Source: Chlorops oryzae
Taxonomy: Eukaryota > Arthropoda > Insecta > Diptera > Chloropidae
DNA length: 64,000 bases
NCBI GenBank assembly: GCA_020466095.1
Contig: CM035806.1
Coordinates: 385,468 to 449,467 of the forward strand
Direction of reading: 5' to 3'
Made by a program: the position numbers and the translations under genes
Shown here: positions 36,975 to 46,861 of the stretch, one piece after another
Position numbering within the stretch: position 1 is the first letter of the stretch
Layout of the letters: each line of letters opens with the position of its first letter
Notes under the pieces: model-generated
What the model was told of the DNA's origin: nothing
The model's input: the letters and a program-made list of their open reading frames with translations, nothing else
The model's database searches: none

Positions 36975-37291
36975 TACCCAGTAGTCAGCGGAGCCACCAC
37001 TAGTCACTGGGTGTCGGGATCGGTCCCTTTCCTATCCAAGACGCTGGCGAATTTAACATTACGATCTCATTGCCGGGGACAGGTCGTCCTTTTATGCGCC
37101 ACCTTTAACCAGTCATTTCGCTAGCGAAAAGGGGCAGGAAAATGGCCTAGCACCAGCGACTGAGAAAAAAGAAAAATTTAATTTTTTGTTTTGACTTTTT
37201 TTAAATTTATTTATTTTATTAATTATTAATATTTTTTTGTTTATCTATTTTTTATTTTAAATTTTTTTTATATTACTTCTCTTAAAATTTT

Positions 37292-37369
37292 CTCGCCTCC
37301 ACCGAGCTTCGAGCCGCTGACCACCAGATCGCTGGGCGAACGCTTTAACCATTACGCTAAACGAACGAA
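37292..37369 (-). repeat. tRNA-like module 1 in the CCCAGTAGTCAG element
   Basis: Read on the minus strand: a good A-box-like TAGCGTAATGGTTAAAG, then a GGTGGTCAGCGGCTCGA region where the inverted copy (45474-45552) has a better B-box (GGTTCGAGGCTC). Acceptor-stem pairing is weak, so a functional tRNA is unlikely. Confidence 0.5.
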
Positions 37370-37604
37370 TTTAATTTTTTGGTCAAAATGCTACTTGATT
37401 TAGGGTTGCTCAGATTTCGGGAAATGTTCTTAACGAATTTTTTCACTCCAAAAATTTTTTATTTGAAAATGAACCATTAAAAAAAAATAATAATAAAACC
37501 TTAAAAATGTTGGGGAAAATGTTTGTCTTTCAAAATAACTGAACTATGAACAAAAAAAAAAAAACTAATTTATTAAAAAAGGAAAAAATTTAGGAAAAAT
37601 TCTC

Positions 37605-37681
37605 GCCGCCCGCAGGGAATGAACCCCGAACCTCCCGGCTGTCGAGTCACAGTTTGAACCACTGAGCTATCGAACACTTGT
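37605..37681 (-). repeat. tRNA-like module 2 in the CCCAGTAGTCAG element
   Basis: On the minus strand: A-box TAGCTCAGTGG, a CTGT/ACAG anticodon-stem-like pair, and B-box-like GGTTCATTCCC. The inverted copy (45163-45236) has GGTTCAATCCC. No good acceptor stem. Confidence 0.55.
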
Positions 37682-37868
37682 CGAGCAAGTGATCAGAATG
37701 TGAAGTTAAAGCCGACAACAGCAAAAACAATCATACGCAGCGAATAGGGAAATGTGAACTGAGGCCTATCTACTCTTTCAGGTTCATGTGGTAGGTGAAA
37801 TGGCTAGTCATCAAGGACTGGCACTTTGGCATGTCACAAATATCGGGGGCGACCTACTGACTACTGGG

Positions 37869-38516
37869 TATGCGTTCAAAGCGTTCGAAGCGGCGTTCGA
37901 AGCGCGATTTTGTTAAGTGAGCTTTACAGGAATGAAGCTTTTAGAAAACACAAAGTTGAGCTTTTTTATCGCGAATGTTTTTATCATTTTTAAATCTCCT
38001 GTTATGAGAGATAGATAGAAAGATAGAGAGAGAGTAAAAGCACAACGGTCCTATCGGATGAAACGTCTCTCTTATACGATAGGAAAGGACAACGGCATTC
38101 AACACAAGAAACAGCATCACAGCGAATCCTTAAATTGTTTCAGTCGCTTTTATAAGCTCGAAGAGGAAATTACATTTTCAGTAATACTTCTGCTTCGATA
38201 GGAAAGAGGATAATGTGATTGTGATGGCGGGCATATTTAAAATAGATATCATATTGTGAGTATGATAAAGCCACGATAAAGAAAAGATTACAAAAATAAG
38301 ATAAGTATTTTTTATACATATAAGATAAAAATAATTTAAATTGAAATAGAAAATGTTTGAAAAATATATTTTGTTTCATCCGTCCGATTTCATGTTCAAA
38401 AAAAAAAAAAAAAATTAATCTCCATGAAAGTGAGCAATATTAAAAATGAAAATTGGATATCCCAACTAAATTAGTTGACATATGTGATGTGAATATAAAA
38501 TCAAATAAATAAATTA
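37869..38516. other. Intergenic, nothing recognised
   Basis: Contains (GATA)n and (GAGA)n tracts near 38010 and a poly-A run at 38398. No gene is recognised. Confidence 0.35.
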
Positions 38517-38800
38517 ACTTCTTCTTCTTGCGTGTTTAACTATCCCGGTCTATTCCGGGGTCCGCAAAACGCGATCAGTTCTTCCATTTTGTTCTGTCGG
38601 TTGCATCATCCGAGGTAAGTCCTACAGCCTCTAGGTCCCATTTTATTGTGTCCATCCAGCGCTGTTTCGGACGCTCCCGTTTTCTGTAACCTTGGATTTC
38701 CAGTGCGTAGCATTTCTTTGCCGAAGTCTCCTCATTTGCTCTCAGGACGTGTCCATACCAGCGTAGCCTTGCTTCTCGCATTTTCCCAATAATTGGCGCA
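38517..38800 (-). pseudogene. 3' end of a non-LTR retrotransposon (RTE-like ORF2 C-terminus)
   Basis: The minus-strand fragment reads RLRWYGHVLRANEE, then KRERPKQRWMDTIKWDLEAV and a final DATDRTKWKN. This is the C-terminal signature of RTE-like LINE ORF2 proteins (RWYGHV...RPK.RW.D.I...A.DR..W). Only about 68 residues remain, the 5' part is missing, and the 3' end carries an AAGAAG tail (inverse of CTTCTTCTTC at 38519). Dead on arrival in the usual LINE manner. Confidence 0.75.
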
Positions 38801-38819
38801 ACTCCATAGCGTCTATGGA

Positions 38820-38920
38820 TGTCAAAATTTTCAACCGAAACCGAACCGAAACCGAATATTCGGTTTTTTTAAAGATTCGGTGGGCGAACCGAAACCGAAA
38901 CCGAAACTTTTCAAATCTGA
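38820..38920. repeat. (AACCGA)n-like hexamer tract, part of an inverted pair
   Basis: Repeats of ACCGAA/CCGAAA with an internal TATTCGGTTTTTTT turn. A matching tract in opposite sense lies at 40288-40386, with the 39499-40239 insertion between them. Confidence 0.6.
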
Positions 38921-39498
38921 GAAACAAAAAGTAATTTTTTTGTTTGCTAGTGTATGAATTTAAAATATATACATAACTAGAGCTCGAATTTTGAATATTT
39001 TGATTTTTTTTGAATTTTCTTGCATTTAACTGTGCTTTTTGAATATTTTATTCACTGAAGTAGGCCTTTTTTTTTTTGTTAATTTGACAATTCAACATTT
39101 TAATAGGCATACTAAGGGCCGTTTTCTCATATTTTTTTATCTGTAAGTTAAATTATCCTGATGATAATTTCATACAAATTTGATTAATAAGTCAAAGAAA
39201 TTGAAATTTAACTGGCAGATAGAGATTAAAAGTAGGATGAGAAATCGGCCCTAAATCGAACTAATTTGGAATTTTTGACTGTGAATTTTATGAATATTTT
39301 GAATTTTTTGAATTAAAAAAAATTTTTTTTGAATATTTTCTGAAAATATTTTTTCATTTTTTTTTCATTTTTTTACATATTCAAATTCCGAGGCATATAC
39401 ATAACTAATGTAAAAAAAAAAAACATAACAGTATTATGTTCACTTTATATTCACTTTAAATAGTTGTACAAAGTTTTGTTTCAAGTCTTTTGGTATTT

Positions 39499-40239
39499 CC
39501 ATAACAGTACGTATGTATGTATGTATGTATGTTGCAGTGGAGTTTTTGAAAAACAAGTGCTAGGCTTGGAACGTTACACTCCGTTTCGCCTGGGTCGAAA
39601 ATCGGTCCTCGGACCCTGGGATCAACAGCATTTTTTTTTTTTTTTTTTTTTGATTTTGATTAAATGGCTGGGCGCTTTATTTAGGCCACATATGCCATGG
39701 TATGCCCTTAAATATTTCGTTGAAAATTGATTGAATGATTTTCGTATGAACCATATAGAACTATAGCTGCAACTTCGGCCAAATTTTGGCGCGTTATGGC
39801 ATGATTTGGTGAAAAAGTTCAACTGTGGTGAACCACGCCATAAGCCGAGTGTTGTGGTGAACCACGTAATAGTAAGTGTGGTGTACCACGTAATAGCTTT
39901 TGGCCGAAGTTGCAGCTATAGTTCTATATGGTATGAACAAACGTTTATATGACCGTCGTCAGGATTATATTTTTTATTTTAACTTTATTCAGTTGGTCCG
40001 ATTAGAGTGCCATTGATTACTTCTATTCATCCTTGACACTCGTTTCGGCAGTTTTTCGAAATTTTCCCGTTTTATATGACCGGCGTCAGTATTAATTCAA
40101 AATGGCGGAATTTCACAATAATGAGCCCGGCCCGAGCCTAAACAAGTCCCATGTTATCTCGTTGAAGCTCGTTACGAAACTGGGATCAACAGCATAGCAC
40201 GCATCTCCTACGCTGTCCCAGAGCCACTCCATAACAGTA
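39499..40239. mobile_element. Probable retroposed segment with 11-bp flanking repeats
   Basis: CCATAACAGTA occurs at 39499-39509 and 40229-40239, bounding a segment that begins with (GTAT)n and contains GGGATCAACAGCAT twice (39619 and 40182). The layout fits target-primed retroposition with a simple-repeat tail, but no reverse transcriptase is present and the 11-bp match could be chance. A hAT MITE is nested inside. Confidence 0.45.
39752..39930. mobile_element. hAT-type MITE, 179 bp, CATATAGAACTATAGCTGC family, copy 2
   Basis: Same length and ends as the copy at 33853-34031 but in the opposite orientation. Exact 8-bp duplication GTATGAAC (39744-39751 and 39931-39938). Confidence 0.93.
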
Positions 40240-41906
40240 AAATGTGAACATTTTTCTTTTTCAAAATACTAAAATATGTTTGAAAGTTTCGGTTTCGGTT
40301 TCGGCCTTTCCGAGCTAAAACCGAACCGCAACCGAAACTGAAAATTTAGGACGATTCGGTGGCCGAACCGAAACCGAAGGTTCGGTCGGACTCTAAAATT
40401 ATTGCAATCATTTTTATCATTGAAATTTAAGTAATAAATTTCCATAGGAAACTGAGCGCATATCATCTCAAGCTCAGCTTGAAAAAACAGCGCTCATCTT
40501 ATGATCAGAAATGACACAGATGTCGACAGAAAATAGAACTCTAGCCGCGACTCTTCTTGGGGAGTCATATTTAATATCATTTGCGAGTCGTTTTCGAATT
40601 ATATTTGTTAAAATTTTCGAGTCTTCTACGCCTCATATTCGTTATCATATTCGAGTCTCATATATAATATGTACATATCGTCGGCTTAAGGTGTAAACCT
40701 GCTAAGTCCACTTTTTAACCGATTCTGACTTTTTGATGTCATTCGAAAGAAAAAAAGCACACTGCATCGTCAGGCAATCAAAAATCTCTTTTTTAATTTC
40801 AAATTCAAAATACGGAGAAATTGGTGATTGGTGATGAGTAAAACTGCTAAGTCTAAATGTGGAAGAGACTTCATATAGGAACAAAATAAACCATCCATAT
40901 ATTTGGTCTTCTTCCTAAGCTTGAAGTCTGTGTTTTTTTTTTCACTGCATGAGCCTCTTAAGCACACATACATGTGAAGAATGAGACAAATTGTGCTAGT
41001 GGTCGTGCTGACAAGCACTGCTTTAAGCCAACGATATGTGATCTTCCATGTGATCAATCACTTTTTAATCATCATGAGGGCTCGATAGAGAGACTCTTAT
41101 ATGAATCTTTTCAATAAATAGTCTTCCAAATGCTAGCTGGTAACGACAAAGTAAAGTCATTGCTTATTTTCACATAGGTATAAAATCAAACTTTCGCCAT
41201 TTATGCATAGATTTTTGAAATTTAATTTGTTATTTTTTAAACAATTTTAGATATACATACATATTTTTAAGTAAGTAAAAAATTTAAGTAATATATTTTT
41301 CAATACATAATATTATTTTCTATTTTTCATGCTATTAACAAGTTTAAAATGGTGATCCTTTACTTATTGCATTCTGATCATCGATCTCTTTCACTTGATA
41401 CCCATATCATAGGTGTTGTTGTTGTAAAAATTATAAATCGCCATTTTGTAACGTTCGCTATGTTGGATAAAGAAATTGTGGCAATTTTTGAATCGCGTAT
41501 TGTCATCAGAGCTTAATATGTGTGCTAAATGTCAGCTTGGTAGCTTCAGTTGGAAAGCATGAAATAATGGTAACAAGATTCCAGGACGTACATACATACA
41601 TACATGCATACATACATAAAAGTGAACTGAAATAAAAGCTTTAAAAAAAAAGAATAACGGTAAGACTTCGTTGTTTATTTTCCATATTAATTATTTTTAT
41701 TGACATCACCGACACAACTACAAATGAGCACCAGTTGACAGATTACCATAATATTATTTTGTTAATGTGTGCATATCGTGTTACCAAACGCCAGCCAAAC
41801 GCAATAATAATTTGTAACCAAATCTCATTTGTACACTGCCACGAAATTGATGGTGCGCAAACGTTTTCGAACAAGATTTCCATATCGTGTGACCATCAAA
41901 CATATG
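40240..41906. other. Intergenic, nothing recognised apart from hexamer repeats
   Basis: The (ACCGAA)n-like tract at 40288-40386 is noted above. (CATA)n lies at 41590-41618. No gene is recognised. Confidence 0.4.
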
Positions 41907-42143
41907 CAGGGATGCCCGCGGAGCAAGCTTCGGAGCATTGAGAGCAAATGCTTGTGTACATACACAAAAGGCAACAAGCAAGCTGAGAAATCGAAACCTG
42001 TTTAGTCTGACATCAGGCAGCGAACGAGCAAGACCTATGTCGGATAAAGCAAAAAGAGAGAACTGAAAAAGGCGAAAAACGTTCTTCAGTGCAATGCGCA
42101 CACACACTATCGCAAGCTTTCAATGTAGTGGTGGGCATCCCTG
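41907..42143. mobile_element. hAT-type MITE, CAGGGATGCCC family, copy 2
   Basis: Nearly identical to 30429-30666, with exact 8-bp duplication AACATATG (41899-41906 and 42144-42151). Confidence 0.92.
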
Positions 42144-42947
42144 AACATATGACATGCAAGCCAAACGAGCGTATGCACGAATTTTCAACTAAATCCATTC
42201 AGCCAAACGTTTGCTCAGAACCATATCGTCTAGCCTATCCTTAACCCTCAGCACGGAGTTTATTATAGAAAATTAACAGAAAGTTTTCATCATTAAATCG
42301 TTCGAAAATGTTGACAGCTCTTTTCAAAAAACACTGTAACGCCCATTGCCATTAAATATGTTACTATATCTCCGAAAATTCAAATGTTAATAACCGTGCA
42401 GACAAACGTATGTATGTCACAATAGAACGGTTTTGTGTCACAAGCTGCGCAGGGTAAAAAAGAAAACTTTTCATGATTTCTTGTACATTTGACAGCATTT
42501 TGAATGAACTTACTGCCTACATATATTACAGATTCGAAAATTTCAAATGTGCACTGAGGTAAAACAAGAAAACTATTAACTCTTCAATTCACACACGGAG
42601 AGAAATAAGTGCCCGAAATATAATTGGAACCAATAACATATGTGATTGGAGCCTTGCCTCGATTTCATTATTAATTGGAGCCAATTACAATATAATTGAA
42701 AAATGAAAAATACTAATTGTGCTCAATTACTTATATAATTGCATTTAAATTTATCATATATGTAATTGCGTTCTGAACACATATGTAATTGCATCTGATT
42801 ACTTTTACAATTTAAAGCATTGTTGCAATTATATATGTGATTGTATTAATTTTACAGTTTGTTCTTATATTTCTCAAATGGTTTATAATTTTGATCGTAT
42901 ATAAGGTGATTGAATTTTCAATATCCTTACTCACTCCCATATAGTAC
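42144..42947. other. Intergenic with repeated AATTG words
   Basis: Positions 42620-42860 contain many AATTG/CAATTA words at irregular spacing. No coding frame or clear element ends are seen. Confidence 0.4.
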
Positions 42948-43415
42948 CATATATTACTATCATATATTACTATATATGTCACTCTCATAGATTTTGGGCG
43001 GGACATTTCGCGCCAGTTAGAAAGGGATGTTACTCGGCATGCAAAAAAGAGCGAGAGGGGAATACTTTTGGTGAGTACCTAACAGCAAATTGCTCATTTT
43101 GGTGGGTACCCAAGACCGTGGTGGGTACCCAAGACCGTGTTGAAAAGAGCCAAAATAGAAACGGCTCCTGAGTGACATATATAGTTATATATGATAGTAC
43201 CATATATTACTATATATGTCACTCTCATAGATTTTTGGCGGCACATTTCGCGCCAGTTAGAAAGAGATGTTACTCGGCAGGCAAAAAAAGAGCGAGAGAG
43301 AAATACTTTTGGTGAGTACCTAAGTGAAAAATGCTCATTTTGGTGGGTACCCAAGACCATGTTGAAAAGAGCCAAAATAGAAACGGCTCCTGAGTGACAT
43401 ATATAGTTATATATG
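42948..43415. mobile_element. Head-to-tail pair of CATATATTACTATATATGTC MITEs
   Basis: Copies at 42948-43193 and 43201-43415 lie in the same orientation with one shared ATAGTAC between them. The same word lies outside on the left (42941-42947) and right (about 43417-43423). The first copy carries an internal duplication of GGTGGGTACCCAAGACCGTG. The solo copy at 32316-32530 defines the ends. Confidence 0.85.
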
Positions 43416-44862
43416 GATAGTACTATAGATGGCACTTGGCAAAAAACGTGTGTGTTGAGTTGAAGTAGGCCCCCTGTGCATGCATTCTTATGGAAAAATC
43501 AAAAACGTAGCACGCCCCCTGAAAATTTTGGTTCCGGTCTAACAAATATTTTATAATCTTGTAACATGAACTAAAATTTTTGTTAAAAATCAGATATACA
43601 TAAGTGTTAATCAAAAGTTTTTCATAAGAACTCATTATCTTTTACAGCAAAATATGTTATTTTTATACAATTAAAAATAAATAGATAAAATTTTGCTCAT
43701 ATTATTGAGGAACGCTAAAGCAGAGTACTCATGCGTCGAATATGACCGAATATCAAAAAGTTTGAATTCCACCACTTCGTGGTAGATATGAAATATTCAG
43801 TGATATCATAACTAAAATTGCTCGATACATAATTAGTGGCTCAAGTACTTATTACATATCATGATAAATAGAATGCATAAAATATATATTTTTGGAGCTC
43901 TTCTGAATGAAAAGGGTACAGAATTGCATAAACTATCATAAAGAACTAAAAACGTTTTACATTAGAAAGAAAACATTAAAAAATTTCATCGCAAGTATGT
44001 TTAGTTAGAAAATTAAGTGAATACTCAAAAAATTATAGCATCATAGTTCACCACGAATTTTGGTTGTGTTGTAAGTGTCCACTATATTACTATATGGGCA
44101 CTCCAAGGGGCTGGAGGATATTTTTTCTCTGCGTGCAGCCCAGTAGTCAGTAGCATGTAGGACTGTAGGTCTAACTGTCGACGTCGAAAGGCCTCTGCCG
44201 CTAATAAGAAACTCCCCATTAGGCAGGGATAGGAAACTCAACTCTTTCGAGAAATTCACCAAAAAGCTACCAACAAAAACCCTAAGCAGGAATAGGAAAT
44301 TCAACTCTTTCGAGAAATTCACCAGAAAGCTACCAACAACAATACGGGCAGACAAAAAGTGGCACTATGATGCCACTTGCAAGAAAATTATCAAAGAAAC
44401 ACGGCGTCGTCTCGGGTTTTTTATATAGCTTTAAAAGTTATAATTGAAGCTTTAATAAATGTATTGCGATATGTTTTTGCTTAATGTGCACGAATGTTTT
44501 CATTTTGTAATAAATTGACATACATTTTTGACTACGGCTGCGAATTAGATTGTACATAGAATTTAGCATTTTTGCTGAAATAGTGTGATCAAAAAGTTAT
44601 GTGGACAGGGTTGGACAAAAAAACAATTTAAATTTCTCCTTGGCATTGAGTTTCGTTCATTAGTTTTATGTTTTTCAAGCTTTTCATATGGTTTTATGAG
44701 TTTGGTAGATATTTTATATGTAATGATCTCGAAAATCTCCCAAAATTAAAAATAAAAGTGGCAATGCATTTCACCACAGCAGAGCTAAAGATTTCGCTGC
44801 CATAGCGTGCTTCTCTTTTCCTCGTGCTATATGCATATGTTGAAGCAGCGTAGCATATAGAA
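43416..44862. other. Intergenic with a short tandem repeat
   Basis: Positions 44222-44345 hold two copies of a roughly 60-bp unit (ATAGGAAACTCAACTCTTTC ... GCTACCAACAA). The minus-strand frame across it (44041-44355) repeats VGSFLVNFSKEL. No family is recognised. The rest has no recognised gene. Confidence 0.45.
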
Positions 44863-44932
44863 CATAGCTGCAACTGGCCAAGCTATTACGACAAACTTAC
44901 GATTAGAGTTAGACCTATAGTCCTATATGGTC
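44863..44932. mobile_element. Degenerate, shortened 179-bp-family MITE
   Basis: Begins CATATAGAACATAGCTGCAAC and ends ACCTATAGTCCTATATG, with a decayed and shortened middle. Confidence 0.65.
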
Positions 44933-45888
44933 AGTAGGTTGCCCACGATATTTGTAATATGCACAAGTGCCAGTCCTTGATGCAGCTAGTTCCATTCACC
45001 TACCACATGAACTCTGAAAGAAGTAGAGTAGGACCTACAGTCTCACATTTCCCCTATTCGCGTGCCGTATGATGTTTTTGCTAAGTTGTCTTCCTTTTAT
45101 CGCTCGTATCATTTTTCTGTTAGTCATTTTTCCGTCAAGCATTCTGATCATTTTTCGTCAAGCGTTCGATAGCTCAGTGGTTCAAACTGTGACTCGACAG
45201 CAGCAAGGTTCGGGGTTCAATCCCTGCGGGCGGCGAGAATTTTTCTTAAATTTTTTACTTTTTTTATAAATTACATTTTTTTTTTGTTCATAGTTCAGAT
45301 ATTTTGGAAGACAAACATTTTCCCCTAAATTTTTAAGGTTTTATTATTATTTGTTTTTTAATGGTTCATTTTCAAGTAAACAATTTTTGGAGTGAAAAAA
45401 TTCATTAAATACGTTTCTCAAAATCTGAGCAAAGCTAAACGCAAGTGAGCATTTTGACCAAGAAATTAAATTCGTTCGTTTAGCGTAATGGTTAAGGTGT
45501 TCGCCCATCGGACCTTTTGGTGGTCAGCGGTTCGAGGCTCGGTGGAAGCGAGAAAATTTTAAGAGAAGTAATATAGAAAAGATTTAAAATAAAAAATAGA
45601 TAAACAAAAAAATATAATAATTAATAATATAAATAAATTTAGAAAAAGTCAAAACAAAAAATGAAATTTTTCTCTTTTTTTTCTCAGTCGCTGGTGCTAG
45701 GCCATTTTCGTGCCCCTTTTCGCTAGCGAAATGACTGGTTAAAGGTGGCGCATAAAAGGACGACCTGTCCCCGGCAATGAGATCGTAATGTTAAATGCGC
45801 CAGCGTCTTGGATAGGAAAGGGACCGATCCCCGACACCCAGTGACTAGTGAAATCGCTAGTGTTGTGGTGGCTCCGCTGGCTACTGGG
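44933..45888. mobile_element. CCCAGTAGTCAG-family element, inverted copy with two tRNA-like modules
   Basis: It runs opposite to 36977-37868 and ends GTGGCTCCGCTGGCTACTGGG at 45888. The left end is eroded next to the degenerate MITE. tRNA-like modules are on the plus strand at 45163-45236 (TAGCTCAGTGG ... GGTTCAATCCC) and 45474-45552 (TAGCGTAATGG ... GGTTCGAGGCTC). No TA is visible at the right edge. Confidence 0.78.
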
Positions 45889-46103
45889 AGGTGACAGAGA
45901 TTTAATTTTTTTTTTGTGCCAAACGGTAATTTTTTTCAAATTCTCATCGAATTTTCATTCCTGTAGCTAAGGTAATTAGAGACACTAGGAAATTTTGTTG
46001 TTTTTTTTTTTTTGGCAACACAAACCAATCGGAAAATAACATTGGAGCATTTTCGGCATTCTTCACGGTTGCCACTTGTTCATTGTGTTTGAGTGTGGCT
46101 TAA

Positions 46104-46806
46104 GGGGACCTTCTGGTCTAGAGCACGAAAATTAAGGATATTTTTTGGTATTAAGCCAAATAAAAAACGGGTTTTTAAGTTTGCAGGATTAATGTTTTAT
46201 TTATTGACAATTCGAAAAAAAATGTTGTATTTTTTTGTTGTTTTTTTTTTTCTATTTCAAAAAATGGCGGCGAAATAGACGCGTTTTTAAAAAGTACCTC
46301 CGTGGCATACACGATTTCGTAAGTTCGGGTGAACCGAAAAAAAAGAAAAAAATGTATTATTAATCAGAATGAATGCGGCTATTGGGTGAGCTACAACAAA
46401 AAAAAAAACCAAAAAAAAAAAAATTGACAAAATGGCGCAATTTTTACTTTAACACATCAAAAAACGCCCTCTTTTTGACCATTTTTTTAATGAAAAAATA
46501 TGAAGTTCTTGAAATAAAATTTTGGTTGTACCTCACCCGATAGCCATTGATGTTGTGAATAACATATAAAAATTTCAGACGAATCGGTTCGATGGCATTT
46601 CAAAAAAATTGGTTTTGAGATAAACGCGTTCAAACTTGCTTTGATCAAGCGCGCTGCCTGCTGTCTCCACCTACTAAAATGGCTGTAGCAAAGAAAATAT
46701 TGTCAATATCTTCACGAAACTTTGCCAGCATATTCTTAAAAGTCTATTCTTCCGAAATATATAAAAAAAAAATTGATTTTCAAAAATTCTAGACCAGAAG
46801 GTCCCC
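46104..46806. mobile_element. TTAA-target non-autonomous element, GGGGACCTTCTGGTCTAGA ends
   Basis: The perfectly inverted ends GGGGACCTTCTGGTCTAGA / TCTAGACCAGAAGGTCCCC are flanked by TTAA (46100-46103 and 46807-46810). The length is 703 bp. The ends differ from the other TTAA element (31079-31815), but the interiors share GAGATAAACGCGTT words. No coding frame. Confidence 0.87.
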
Positions 46807-46861
46807 TTAAGGGGTCCACAAGCGCTTCGGCATTGCGAGCAATTTTCATATTTTCATTATA

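Larger units (their letters stand above)
36977..37868. mobile_element. Complete TA-target DNA transposon relative, CCCAGTAGTCAG ends, with two tRNA-like modules
   Basis: The ends CCCAGTAGTCAG / CTGACTACTGGG are flanked by TA (36975-36976 and 37869-37870). The length is 892 bp. Both arms are unique-sequence, while the AT-rich middle carries two tRNA-like modules on the minus strand. No transposase frame. Other copies: 1-229 (partial) and 44933-45888 (inverted). Confidence 0.82.

Noticed and set aside
37292..37681. Functional tRNA genes
   Set aside because: A- and B-box words are good, but acceptor stems do not pair and the modules lie in transposon copies.
44041..44355. Minus-strand 104-codon frame with a repeated VGSFLVNFSKEL
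   Set aside because: Generated by a short tandem repeat and ends without a recognisable domain.
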